The translations under genes and the position numbers were made by a program. A DNA stretch of 64,000 nt from Pseudalkalibacillus hwajinpoensis (GTDB lineage: Bacteria > Bacillota > Bacilli > Bacillales > Guptibacillaceae). The DNA lies in contig NZ_JADFCM010000001.1 of NCBI RefSeq assembly GCF_015234585.1, positions 1,488,001-1,552,000 on the forward strand. The letters run 5' to 3'. This document shows positions 18,331 through 26,857 of this stretch, piece after piece (the first letter of the stretch is position 1; each line of letters starts with the position of its first letter). A model generated the notes under the pieces. The model made no database searches, was not told the DNA's origin, and worked only from the letters and a program-made list of their open reading frames with translations.

Positions 18331-19620
18331 TTGGAAATGATCATCGCGCTCATCATATTTGTTCTTGCTTACGTCGGCATATTAACTGAGAAAATTAATC
18401 GTGCGATCGTTGCCTGTGGCGGTGGTCTTCTCATGCTACTTTCAGGAATTACAACCACCGATTCTGCTTTCATGAACCACGTTGATTGGAATACGATTGC
18501 ATTATTGTTTTCAATGATGATTCTTGTCTCCATTACAAGTCAGAATGGTTTGTTTGAATATATTGCCATCAAACTTGCGCAACAGGTACAAGGAAAACCG
18601 CTGCCGCTACTTGCTGTAATAGGGACATTGACTGCAATTGGATCAGCTTTGTTAGATAATGTGACGACTGTTCTTCTTCTCGTACCAATTACTCTTACCT
18701 TGACAAGGATACTTAAAATTACGAGCATGCCCTTTTTAGTAACTGTTATTTTATCTTCTAATATAGGTGGAACAGCAACATTGATTGGTGATCCGCCGAA
18801 CATCATGATCGGGCAGGCTGTTGATCATTTAGACTTTAATGATTTTCTATATAATCTGGCACCGGTAGTTGTTGTCATTTATGCCGTGATCATGACAGGT
18901 CTTTTATTTTTATATCGAAAGGGATTGACTGTAGACGACGACCATCGACAGACGTTGCTTCGAATTAATGCAGATGATTATTTAAAGAGAGGACCTCTTC
19001 TTTATAAATCATCGATCGTTCTGCTAATGACGATTTCAGGCTTTCTGCTACATCCTATTTTACATACAGAGCTAACTAACATTGCGATGGCAGGAGCGGT
19101 CCTCTTATTACTCATCACACAAAATGAACACAAGATTGAAGAGGTTTTCGAGTCAATTGAATGGGTGACCCTGTTCTTCTTTATTGGATTGTTCATTTTA
19201 ATCGGTGGATTAGAGGAAGTAGGGATTATTGATGAAGTGGCGAGAAGTATTCTCTTATACACGGACGGCGATTTGCCTAAAACATCGCTTGTGATTTTAT
19301 GGGGATCTGGTTTTCTCTCAGCCTTTTTAGATAATATTCCATTTGTAGCAGCGATGATTCCTGTCATTACGGAATTTTCGGGTTATGGAATGACAAACCT
19401 TGATCCATTGTGGTGGTCGCTTGCCTTAGGCTCATGTCTTGGGGGGAACGGCACGTTAATCGGTGCTTCAGCAAACGTAGTAGTAGCAGGTCTAGCGCTG
19501 AAAGATAAACAAGAAGTTCGCTTTATTGAATTTTTGAAAATCGGAATACCTGTTGTTTGTGTTTCACTTGCCATTAGTACAATCTACATTTATTTCCGCT
19601 ACTTGCTTCCCTACTATTGA
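18331..19620 (+). CDS. ArsB/NhaD-type ion transporter
   Basis: Integral membrane carrier of the ion-transporter superfamily (ArsB/NhaD/CitM-like). It has about 429 residues and some 11 hydrophobic segments. Two internally related signature stretches are visible, ALLDNVTTVLLLVP and AFLDNIPFVAAMIP. Each is followed by a Gly/Asn-rich element (NIGGTATLIGDPPNIM; LGGNGTLIGASANVV), which is the repeated substrate-site architecture of the family. The substrate cannot be told (arsenite, Na+/H+ or a carboxylate). The start is uncertain: TTG 18331 has GGAAGGGG nine bases upstream and gives MEMIIALI; an ATG at 18271 adds a polar tail and lacks a well-spaced site. A terminator follows. Confidence 0.8.
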   Translation: MEMIIALIIFVLAYVGILTEKINRAIVACGGGLLMLLSGITTTDSAFMNHVDWNTIALLFSMMILVSITSQNGLFEYIAIKLAQQVQGKPLPLLAVIGTLTAIGSALLDNVTTVLLLVPITLTLTRILKITSMPFLVTVILSSNIGGTATLIGDPPNIMIGQAVDHLDFNDFLYNLAPVVVVIYAVIMTGLLFLYRKGLTVDDDHRQTLLRINADDYLKRGPLLYKSSIVLLMTISGFLLHPILHTELTNIAMAGAVLLLLITQNEHKIEEVFESIEWVTLFFFIGLFILIGGLEEVGIIDEVARSILLYTDGDLPKTSLVILWGSGFLSAFLDNIPFVAAMIPVITEFSGYGMTNLDPLWWSLALGSCLGGNGTLIGASANVVVAGLALKDKQEVRFIEFLKIGIPVVCVSLAISTIYIYFRYLLPYY

Positions 19621-19635
19621 GGGAAGCTTTTTTTT
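19605..19635 (+). terminator. Terminator after the ArsB/NhaD-type gene
   Basis: GCTTCCCT at 19605-19612 pairs with AGGGAAGC at 19620-19627, then eight T. The left arm is inside the coding end. Confidence 0.9.
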
Positions 19636-19776
19636 ATTTGGGCTAAGATCATCCTATATTTGGTTCACACGTAATTTTAATGAAATGTAAAAATCCGTTT
19701 TTCCAATACATTCCCTCATGCTGAGCTGAAACATGGTTACACTAATCAAAACAAGACTGGAAGGAGGGATTCAGGG

Positions 19777-20442
19777 ATGGAATTTATGACAGTCATAATG
19801 AGGACACTTGTTTTATATTTTGTCATCATTTTTGTTTTTCGAGTCATGGGAAAACGAGAAATTGGTCAGTTAAGCATTCTTGATTTTGTTGTCTCCATTA
19901 TGATTGCTGAGCTTGCCGTTATGTCAATTGAAGACCCTCAAACGCCAATGATAAATACAATTGTTCCAATGGTCATTCTAGTACTTATTCAAATGATTAT
20001 GGCTTATATTTCATTAAAAAGTGAGAAGGTTAGAGAAATTGTAGATGGAAAGCCGTCTGTTTTAATTGATCGTGGTCGAATTGATGAGATCGAAATGAAA
20101 AAACAACGGTATAACTTTGATGATTTGCTTATTCAACTGAGAGAAAATAACGTTGCTTCTGTTTCGGACGTGGAATTCGCCATCCTTGAGCCTTCTGGAA
20201 AGCTATCTGTCATTAGAAAAGAGGAAGATAATAAGAAGGAACACCCAGAGACATTGATGCCACTCCCTCTCATTCTCGACGGGAAAGTACAGGAGGAACA
20301 TCTTGAACGAATTGGAAAAACAGCTTTATGGCTTCGTCAGGAATTAAGAAAAGTGGGTCATAAGGATATTAAACGTATCTCATTTTGTTCTCTTCATAAG
20401 AATGGCAGCTTTTTTATTGATTTAAAGAATGAAAAAAGGTAA
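19777..20442 (+). CDS. DUF421 membrane protein (YrbG-like)
   Basis: 221-residue DUF421 protein. It has an N-terminal membrane part with about three helices (1-85), including the signature FRVMGKREIGQLSILDFVVSI. A cytoplasmic domain begins at about 90 with KPSVLIDRGRI and ends with HKNGSFFIDL. Family relatives in Bacillus include YetF- and YrbG-type proteins, some linked to spore membranes and germination; the molecular role is unknown. B. subtilis yrbG lies beside spoVB as here, but it converges with spoVB in this window. The start follows GGAAGGAGGG. The terminator after it is shared with spoVB. Confidence 0.88.
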   Translation: MEFMTVIMRTLVLYFVIIFVFRVMGKREIGQLSILDFVVSIMIAELAVMSIEDPQTPMINTIVPMVILVLIQMIMAYISLKSEKVREIVDGKPSVLIDRGRIDEIEMKKQRYNFDDLLIQLRENNVASVSDVEFAILEPSGKLSVIRKEEDNKKEHPETLMPLPLILDGKVQEEHLERIGKTALWLRQELRKVGHKDIKRISFCSLHKNGSFFIDLKNEKR

Positions 20443-20466
20443 CCAGAGCGGTTACCTTCTTTTTTT
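20436..20466. terminator. Bidirectional terminator between DUF421 gene and spoVB
   Basis: AAGGTAACC pairs with GGTTACCTT around AGAGC, with an A run on the left and a T run on the right. Confidence 0.9.
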
Positions 20467-20475
20467 CCTCCTCAT

Positions 20476-22029
20476 TTAATGCACATATTTTCCGATAAGA
20501 GGGATTCTTCTAAGATCATTTCGATTAATTAACCCAAGTAATAGAAGGAGGATGCAATAAATAATTGATGTTACACAAATAGCAACAAACGTACCGAGTA
20601 TATCTGATGATGAAGAAGCGAGGTTCTCATACAGAAAGTGACCAGCAACTCCGGCACCAATAATGGACGCAACCCCTTTCAATAAATCTCTCACTATGAT
20701 GGAGAAACCAATCGCTTTTACGAGTGTTGCAAAATGGAGAAGCGTTACAAGTAATATCCCAATAACAATCGCTAGAGCAGCCCCCATAATGCCGAGTTCA
20801 GGTCTTGAAGCTAGGAAGAAAATTGCGGTGAGCTTTACGCCTGCTCCGATGAAGCTATTGATCATCGCTGCTTTAGCTAAATCTAATGCTTGAAGTGCGG
20901 CCGCAAGTGGTCCTTGAAAATAGTAGAAGAAAAAGAAAGGAGCCATTACTTGCACATAGATAGCTACATGAGGTGCTTGATACATGATATCCATTAAGGG
21001 AACTGCAAAAATATACGTAACAACAACTGAAAGGCCACCTGCAACCATGGATAGTCGAATCGCCTGGCTGAGACGATGCTGAATCTGTTTGTATTGTTTC
21101 TGAGCGTGAGCCTCACTGATTGCGGGGACGAGTGAGACTTGTAAGGAATACGTAATAAAAGTAGGCAGAAAAAGGAGTGGGATGGCAAGGCCTGATAAAT
21201 GCCCGTATTGTGTGGTGGCAAGCGTTGTCGCAACACCAGCCATCGCCAGACTACGGGCAACCATGATTGGCTCAAAGAAATAAGATAACGAACCAATTAA
21301 CTGGCTTCCTGTTGTAGGAAGGGAAATTTTCATTAAGCTGTTAAATGTTTCCCTCCCGCCTTTTAAATAATTGAAAAAACCGCTTCGAATTTTAATGCGC
21401 TTCTTCATTTTGAACATCGAGAACATAAATAGTAAGGAAGCAAGTTCTCCGAGAACAACGGAAATCATAGCGCCCGCAGCTGCAAACTCCACACCGTATG
21501 GAAGGAAAGCCCCTGTTAGAACCGCTACAAGGCAAATGCGGACAATTTGCTCGATTACCTGGGAATAAGCAGAAGGTCGCATATTTTGTAATCCTTGAAA
21601 ATAGCCTCTTAGCACAGAGGAAAGAGCTACAATCGATACAACTGGAGCGATAGCAATAAGAGGATAAAAGGTACGGTCGTCTGTGAAAACTTCTTTTGAT
21701 AAGAAAGGTGCAGCTAGTACCATAATTGTCGTAAAAATGACACTAAGGACAGTGGTAATGGAGAGCGATACAATTAAAATTCGTTTAATCTTTTGTCGAT
21801 CTCCTTCGGCATCCGCTTCCGCGACCATCTTTGAGATTGCAACGGGGAGTCCCATACGTGTTAATGTAATGGTTAGAATTAGTGTAGGAACAGCCATCAT
21901 ATAAAGACCGACACCTTCTTCGCCCATCACACGAACCATCACTATACGGTTAATAAAGCCTAGTACCTTTGTAATTAACCCGGCGAGAATGAGAAAAAGA
22001 GTCCCTCTAAGAAAGGTTTGCTTTGACAT
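20476..22029 (-). CDS. spoVB: Stage V sporulation protein B, lipid flippase
   Basis: Polytopic transporter of the MATE/MOP superfamily, 517 residues with about 14 membrane helices. In B. subtilis SpoVB is needed for cortex peptidoglycan, presumably flipping lipid-linked precursor across the outer forespore membrane. The N-terminus KQTFLRGTLFLILAGLITKVLGFINRI and the motif GLPVAISKMVAEA are typical. I prefer ATG 22029, with AGTAGGGTG upstream, over the GTG at 22035. It stands alone on the minus strand, converging on the DUF421 gene and divergent from the small export gene at 22150. A sporulation promoter is expected but I could not fix one. Confidence 0.94.
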   Translation of the reverse strand: MSKQTFLRGTLFLILAGLITKVLGFINRIVMVRVMGEEGVGLYMMAVPTLILTITLTRMGLPVAISKMVAEADAEGDRQKIKRILIVSLSITTVLSVIFTTIMVLAAPFLSKEVFTDDRTFYPLIAIAPVVSIVALSSVLRGYFQGLQNMRPSAYSQVIEQIVRICLVAVLTGAFLPYGVEFAAAGAMISVVLGELASLLFMFSMFKMKKRIKIRSGFFNYLKGGRETFNSLMKISLPTTGSQLIGSLSYFFEPIMVARSLAMAGVATTLATTQYGHLSGLAIPLLFLPTFITYSLQVSLVPAISEAHAQKQYKQIQHRLSQAIRLSMVAGGLSVVVTYIFAVPLMDIMYQAPHVAIYVQVMAPFFFFYYFQGPLAAALQALDLAKAAMINSFIGAGVKLTAIFFLASRPELGIMGAALAIVIGILLVTLLHFATLVKAIGFSIIVRDLLKGVASIIGAGVAGHFLYENLASSSSDILGTFVAICVTSIIYCILLLLLGLINRNDLRRIPLIGKYVH

Positions 22030-22149
22030 ATTCACCCTACTTTCTATCCAGAATGCACCTGCGAAATTGTAGAAAAGTCTAGATATTTTTTATCACTATG
22101 TATATGCTTATTAGGGGACAAAGCATGACAGGCATATAGGAGTGTTTCA

Positions 22150-22635
22150 ATGAAAGAAGAAATTAAACAATTTGTCGTAGAGAACCTTGGTTTTCTACCT
22201 CATGAAGTGATTGTAGTTATTGTTTCAGCGCTTCCAATATTAGAGCTGAGGGGTGGATTACCTCTCGCGTATACCTTTGATTTTTCATTTTTAAAGGCGT
22301 TCTCACTTAGTCTTTTAGGAAATGTGTTACCGATTATTCCATTGCTTCTTCTTTTTCAGCCGTTAAGCAATTGGCTAATGAGATTTGGCTGGTATAAACG
22401 ATTTTATGACTGGCTTTATCATAGAACGATAAGCAAAAGTAAAAATGTCGATAAGTACGGTGCAATCGGGCTTATTCTTTTTACCGCTGTCCCGCTTCCG
22501 ACGACTGGGGCATATAGCGCATGTGTCGCTGCTGCTTTATTTGCGATTCGTTTTAAATATGCTTTTCTTTCCATCCTCACAGGAGTCATTATTGCAGGCC
22601 TTGGGGTTGGCGCAGCGATTTATTCCATTTTTTAA
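22150..22635 (+). CDS. Small multidrug export-family protein (COG2426)
   Basis: 161-residue membrane protein with four or five helices, matching the small multidrug export family (COG2426). Signature stretches are ALPILELRGGLPLAY at about 27-41 and FTAVPLPTTGAYSACVAA at about 112-129. Despite the family name no substrate is established. It is the first gene of a short plus-strand run toward comN and secD. The ATG is preceded by TAGGAG at 7 bases. A distinct promoter lies somewhere in the 120-base gap from spoVB. Confidence 0.85.
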   Translation: MKEEIKQFVVENLGFLPHEVIVVIVSALPILELRGGLPLAYTFDFSFLKAFSLSLLGNVLPIIPLLLLFQPLSNWLMRFGWYKRFYDWLYHRTISKSKNVDKYGAIGLILFTAVPLPTTGAYSACVAAALFAIRFKYAFLSILTGVIIAGLGVGAAIYSIF

Positions 22636-22724
22636 TCCAGAGTGTAAAATGTTTGAAAGGTTATAGCGCCTCTTGATTTAATGCTATGTTGGACGCTAGC
22701 TTATTTGAGAAAGGAGACGGCGAG

Positions 22725-22982
22725 ATGAAAGAGTGGAAGAAGGAAATATCCCCAGCGCTTGAAAGCAAGAGAGACGAGTTTTTGCTGTTAGGGTATAGTG
22801 GAGCGACCATGGACGAAATCTGGGAATGTCTCCTTGCACGCCTTGAAAGAAACAATGAATTAGAAGAAGTAAAGTTGCACAGACTTGTGAATGAAATTAT
22901 GCGTTTATCGGTGAATGAATATATGAATTGGTTAACCATTCATGCATATAAAGGCACGAAAACGTTTGAAAGTCAGACTTAG
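22725..22982 (+). CDS. comN: Post-transcriptional regulator ComN
   Basis: Short soluble protein of the ComN (YrzD) family, 85 residues. In B. subtilis ComN acts after transcription on the comE operon and localises with DivIVA at division sites. Family residues seen are LESKRDEFLLLGYSGATMDEIWECL and the C-terminal LVNEIMRLSVNEYMNWLTIHAYKG, here cited in part. I use ATG 22725, with GAAAGGAGA upstream; the frame is open from 22686 but that part lacks a site. The location between spoVB and secD matches B. subtilis. Confidence 0.88.
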   Translation: MKEWKKEISPALESKRDEFLLLGYSGATMDEIWECLLARLERNNELEEVKLHRLVNEIMRLSVNEYMNWLTIHAYKGTKTFESQT

Positions 22983-23093
22983 AAAAGACTAAAATTGACA
23001 GAAAAATTCATATTTCGATATAATAGCTAATATTGTGTGCTATCCGTTTTACATAAGCATTAATGTTGGGGGTTTAGAGAGGAGTTTTATTCC

Positions 23094-24398
23094 ATGGTAA
23101 AAAAAGGCCGGATCGTTGCGTTCTTTTTGATCGTCCTTTTACTTGGCGGATTAATTGGAACAACCGTCATGGGTGTAACAAAAGATATTAAATTAGGCCT
23201 TGATCTGCAGGGTGGATTTGAAGTTCTATATGAAGTAGAACCGGCTCAAGAGGGCCAGGAACTTAGTCAGGACCTGTTAAACAGCACAGTAAGCGCTTTG
23301 TACAAGCGTATTAACGTATTAGGGGTTTCAGAACCTCGTATTACGATTGAAGGGGAAGATCGCATTCGCGTTCAGCTCGCTGGAGTGAAAGATCAAAACC
23401 AGGCGCGTGAACTTCTTTCCACTCAGGCTGAGCTCACCTTCCGAACCACGGATGATGAAGAGAAAATGAGCGGAGCTGATCTTAAAGAAGGCGCCGCCAA
23501 GGTTGTATTTGATAACAACCAACCCGTTGTTCAGGTAACGCTTAAGGATCCCGAAAAATTTGCAAATATAACTCGAGACCTCAGTCAATTGCCTCAGCCG
23601 GATAATCGACTAGTGATCTGGCTTGATTATGAAGAAGGCGATTCTTATAAAGAAGAAGTTACAAAGCCAGCTGATGAACAGAAATTTATTTCCGATCCAG
23701 CGGTCAATCAAGTGCTTTCTCAAAATACTGTAGTTATTTCAGGACCACCATTTCAGCTTGAAGAAGCTGAAAATCTAAAAGAGCTTTTAAACGCAGGTTC
23801 TTTACCGGTTCAGCTAGATGAAATTTATTCAACTTCAGTTGGTGCACAGTTCGGCGAACAGTCTCTTGATAAAACGGTTATAGCAGGATTTATTGGAGTC
23901 GGTTTGATTTTCTTATTCATGCTGTTCTATTACCGTTTGCCGGGAGCAATTGCGGTGATTACGTTAACTACGTACATCTATTTGATTCTTGTTGTCTTTA
24001 ATTGGATGAACGCAGTATTAACTCTCCCTGGTATTGCTGCACTCATCCTCGGCGTAGGGATGGCGGTTGATGCGAATATTATTACGTATGAACGAATTAA
24101 GGAAGAGCTTCGTTCAGGTAAATCCGTCATGTCGGCCTTCAAGGCTGGGGGAAGACGTTCGTTTACAACTATTTTTGACGCAAACATCACGACGTTAATT
24201 GCAGCAGGAGTTCTATTTGCATATGGAACAAGCTCTGTTAAAGGATTTGCAGTGATGTTAATTACTAGTATCGTCGTTAGCTTTTTGACTGCCGTTTGGG
24301 GTTCACGAATTCTTCTCGGCCTATGGGTCAAGAGCAGGGCACTGAATAAAAAGCCCGGACTTTTTGGCGTAAAGGAGAGTGAAATCGATGAGCTCTAA
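23094..24398 (+). CDS. secD: Protein translocase subunit SecD
   Basis: SecD aids protein export through SecYEG using the proton gradient. The protein has 434 residues, with an N-terminal membrane helix at 7-29 and the motif DLQGGFEVLYEV. A large extracytoplasmic P1 domain runs to about 255. Five membrane helices follow, with GVGMAVDANIITYERIKEE (transmembrane Asp) and FAVMLITSIVVSFLTAVW. B. subtilis has one fused SecDF; here the frame stops after ESEIDEL and secF begins 11 bases earlier in another frame. The ATG has GAGAGGAG upstream. yajC, the partner, is at 17499. Confidence 0.95.
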   Translation: MVKKGRIVAFFLIVLLLGGLIGTTVMGVTKDIKLGLDLQGGFEVLYEVEPAQEGQELSQDLLNSTVSALYKRINVLGVSEPRITIEGEDRIRVQLAGVKDQNQARELLSTQAELTFRTTDDEEKMSGADLKEGAAKVVFDNNQPVVQVTLKDPEKFANITRDLSQLPQPDNRLVIWLDYEEGDSYKEEVTKPADEQKFISDPAVNQVLSQNTVVISGPPFQLEEAENLKELLNAGSLPVQLDEIYSTSVGAQFGEQSLDKTVIAGFIGVGLIFLFMLFYYRLPGAIAVITLTTYIYLILVVFNWMNAVLTLPGIAALILGVGMAVDANIITYERIKEELRSGKSVMSAFKAGGRRSFTTIFDANITTLIAAGVLFAYGTSSVKGFAVMLITSIVVSFLTAVWGSRILLGLWVKSRALNKKPGLFGVKESEIDEL

Positions 24399-25308
24399 AG
24401 TAAGAGACATTAAGTTTGATTTTGTCAAACATCGAAATAAGTTTTTTGCGATTTCACTAGCTTTAATCGTTCTTGGTGGGTTAGCGATTGCTATATTTGG
24501 TCTAAATTTAGGAATTGATTTTTCTAGTGGATCACGTGTTGATCTCCAATCTGATAGTAAACTAACAACAGAAGAAGTAAGCGACGAATTCGATGGACTT
24601 GGATATAAACCCGAATCAGTAACTCTTGCTGGTGGTGGTGATATTGCCGTTGCTGCATTTAAGGATGAGCTTGACAAAGATGAAATTGCTGAAATTAAAA
24701 ATCACTTCACAGAGCTTTATGGTGCTGAACCAAGTATTAGTACGGTCTCACCTGATGTAGCAGTTGATTTTGCTAAGAATGCGTTTATCGCAGTTGCTAT
24801 TGCTTCGATAGGAATTATCGTATACGTTGCACTAAGGTTTGAATGGTTACAAGGGCTTGCCGCTGTCGTTGCGTTATTCCATGATGCGTTCTTCATAATT
24901 GCGGTATTCAGTATCCTGCAGATTGAAGTGAACATTACGTTTATAGCAGCAGTACTAACGATTGTCGGTTATTCCATAAATGATACAATCGTTACCTTTG
25001 ATCGCATACGTGAGAATATGAAGTTTGAAAAAAAGGTCAAAACATTTGAGGACGTCGCACGTGTTGTGAATAAAAGTCTTGTTCAAACGCTTGCTCGTTC
25101 CATTAATACAGTGCTAACGGTTGTCTTTGCTGCTGCTGCTCTTACGGCCTTTGGCGGCGAAGCAATTAGACCATTTGCGATTGCCTTATTGATTGGACTA
25201 GTCGCAGGTACGTATTCATCTCTCTTCATTGCCTCGCAGCTTTGGGCAGTATGGAAGGGGAAACAATTGAAGAAGAAAAAGTTCGCTCCTGTTGAAGGTG
25301 AAGCATAA
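24388..25308 (+). CDS. secF: Protein translocase subunit SecF (separate gene)
   Basis: Second half of the SecDF export motor, 306 residues. It has an N-terminal membrane helix at about 17-37 and the signature GLNLGIDFSSGSRVDL. A small periplasmic-type domain follows, then five helices with the conserved VGYSINDTIVTFDRIRE and ALTAFGGEAIRPFAIALL. The start ATG 24388 has its own AAAGGAGAG site inside the end of secD and overlaps secD by 11 bases, so translation is coupled. Because it has its own start and site, the split looks like a real gene boundary rather than a frameshift. Confidence 0.94.
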   Translation: MSSKVRDIKFDFVKHRNKFFAISLALIVLGGLAIAIFGLNLGIDFSSGSRVDLQSDSKLTTEEVSDEFDGLGYKPESVTLAGGGDIAVAAFKDELDKDEIAEIKNHFTELYGAEPSISTVSPDVAVDFAKNAFIAVAIASIGIIVYVALRFEWLQGLAAVVALFHDAFFIIAVFSILQIEVNITFIAAVLTIVGYSINDTIVTFDRIRENMKFEKKVKTFEDVARVVNKSLVQTLARSINTVLTVVFAAAALTAFGGEAIRPFAIALLIGLVAGTYSSLFIASQLWAVWKGKQLKKKKFAPVEGEA

Positions 25309-25340
25309 GAGAATTCCTTTGAGGGTGCACGGATGAAGTG

Positions 25341-25365
25341 AAGCCATGGCTTAGCCATGGCTTTT
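25341..25365 (+). terminator. Terminator after secF
   Basis: AAGCCATGGC pairs with GCCATGGCTT around TTA, followed by TT. The stem is perfect but the T run is short. Confidence 0.75.
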
Positions 25366-25442
25366 ACGTGTCCAAATGGAGCGGTGTGAGATTTCGAAAT
25401 AAGGGAAAAGCTATAATGACTTGTTACGTAAGAGGTGAAAAA

Positions 25443-26351
25443 ATGAATAAAGAAGAGCGGTTTCGAAAAGCTGAGATTGCAGCGATCATTGGTATACTAG
25501 GAAATATTATCCTAGCAGTACTTAAAGGCGTTATTGGGTCGATCTCCAATAGTCGAGCTCTTATTGCCGACGCCGCACACTCGGCATCAGATGTAGCTGG
25601 CTCCTTTGCCGTTTTTGTTGGTTTGCGAGCCGCTAAGCTACCACCCGATAAAGATCATCCCTATGGTCATGGAAAAGCAGAGTCAATTGCAGCTATTATT
25701 GTAGCTGTGTTGTTGTTATTAGTTGGCGTTGAAATTGGAATTAGTTCAGGGAAGGCGATATTCGAACCTATTGAGGCCCCCGGTACTCTTGCTCTCTATG
25801 CAGCTCTCATCTCGATTGTGGTCAAAGAAGCGATGTTTCGATATAAGTATCGGTTGGGTAAAAAGATAAAAAGTGATGCACTGATCGTGAATGCGTATGA
25901 ACATCGCTCAGATGTCTATTCTTCCATTGCTGTTTTAATAGGGATTGCAGGTGCCATTTTAGGAAGCAAATTTAGCTTGCCATGGCTCATTTATGCCGAT
26001 CCGATTGCAGGAATTTTCGTTTCTGTTCTGATTGCTAAAATGGCTGTGAAGCTTGGTTTCGAATCCATTCACACAACACTCGATCATGTGCTGCATGAGG
26101 AGGATACGACGGAGTATAAAAAAGTGATTACCGGGATGCCAGGGGTTGTGAACCTTGATGAGTTCTATGCTAGAGAGCACGGACACTATGTTATTATTGA
26201 TATCAAGCTTGGTGTAGACCCGGATATTTCTGTTAAAGAAGGACATGACATCGGTAAGGACGTGAAGAAGCGACTTCTTGAAGAAGATGACGTGCATGAT
26301 GTGTTAGTCCACATTAATCCTTATGAACCGAAGGAAAAAAAGAGAGAGTAA
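25443..26351 (+). CDS. Cation diffusion facilitator transporter
   Basis: Divalent metal/proton antiporter of the CDF family, 302 residues. It has six membrane helices with the metal-site motifs DAAHSASD at 43-50 in helix 2 and EHRSDVYSS in helix 5, and a C-terminal cytoplasmic domain with conserved His residues (REHGHYVIIDIKL). An HxxxD pair in both helices is compatible with Zn2+, Mn2+ or Fe2+, so the metal is open. I start at ATG 25443, with AGAGGTGA upstream. The frame is open to 25338, but that stretch is the secF terminator. The LapA-type gene follows after 38 bases. Confidence 0.9.
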   Translation: MNKEERFRKAEIAAIIGILGNIILAVLKGVIGSISNSRALIADAAHSASDVAGSFAVFVGLRAAKLPPDKDHPYGHGKAESIAAIIVAVLLLLVGVEIGISSGKAIFEPIEAPGTLALYAALISIVVKEAMFRYKYRLGKKIKSDALIVNAYEHRSDVYSSIAVLIGIAGAILGSKFSLPWLIYADPIAGIFVSVLIAKMAVKLGFESIHTTLDHVLHEEDTTEYKKVITGMPGVVNLDEFYAREHGHYVIIDIKLGVDPDISVKEGHDIGKDVKKRLLEEDDVHDVLVHINPYEPKEKKRE

Positions 26352-26389
26352 TGGAATAGGTATTGTAGTAGAAGAGGAGGTAGATAAGG

Positions 26390-26725
26390 ATGAAGGGACA
26401 ATGGGGATTAGTTGTAGCACTTATTTTCGCCTTAATTATAGCGGTGTTTTCAGTCGTGAATGTAGATCCTGTACAGGTTAACTATGTATTTGGAACTTCG
26501 GATTGGCCGCTTGTGCTTGTCATATTGGGATCTGTATTGATGGGTGCGATTCTTGTGCTTGGTTTTGGAATGGTTAAGTATTACAGACTGAAAAGAGAGC
26601 TGAGAAAGTTACAAAAAGAAAATGAAAGGTTAATAACAGAGCCAGCATCAAATGAATCAAAAGCTGTCCATACTCCACTTGATGGTGAGGCAGCAGATGA
26701 GGGCACCGGTACTGAAGGGGAATAA
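26390..26725 (+). CDS. LapA-domain membrane protein (YrvD-like)
   Basis: 111-residue DUF1049/LapA-domain protein. It has two membrane helices at about 5-25 and 42-64, separated by NVDPVQVNYVFGTSDWPL. A basic coiled coil (YRLKRELRKLQKENERL) and an acidic tail follow. In Gram-negatives LapA works in lipopolysaccharide assembly; no such role applies here and the Bacillus function is unknown. B. subtilis yrvD lies just before recJ as here. The ATG has AGAGGAGG upstream. A terminator separates it from recJ. Confidence 0.85.
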   Translation: MKGQWGLVVALIFALIIAVFSVVNVDPVQVNYVFGTSDWPLVLVILGSVLMGAILVLGFGMVKYYRLKRELRKLQKENERLITEPASNESKAVHTPLDGEAADEGTGTEGE

Positions 26726-26732
26726 TGACGAG

Positions 26733-26761
26733 AAAGCCTTGATTAAGTTCAAGGCTTTTTA
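26733..26761 (+). terminator. Terminator after the LapA-type gene
   Basis: AAAGCCTTGA pairs with TCAAGGCTTT around TTAAGT, then TTT. Confidence 0.85.
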
Positions 26762-26857
26762 TAGTGGAGTGAAGAGGGATTGTAAAAGATTCCTCTTCTT
26801 GAACTATGGTCAAACCTCCTGAAACTATATATAATGAACAAGTTAAGAGGTGATTCG

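Noticed and set aside
23094..25308. secDF broken by a frameshift
   Set aside because: secF has its own ribosome site and a normal N-terminus, so separate genes fit better, though a read check is still useful.
25338..25442. Upstream start of the cation diffusion facilitator
   Set aside because: It would translate the secF terminator; ATG 25443 has AGAGGTGA.
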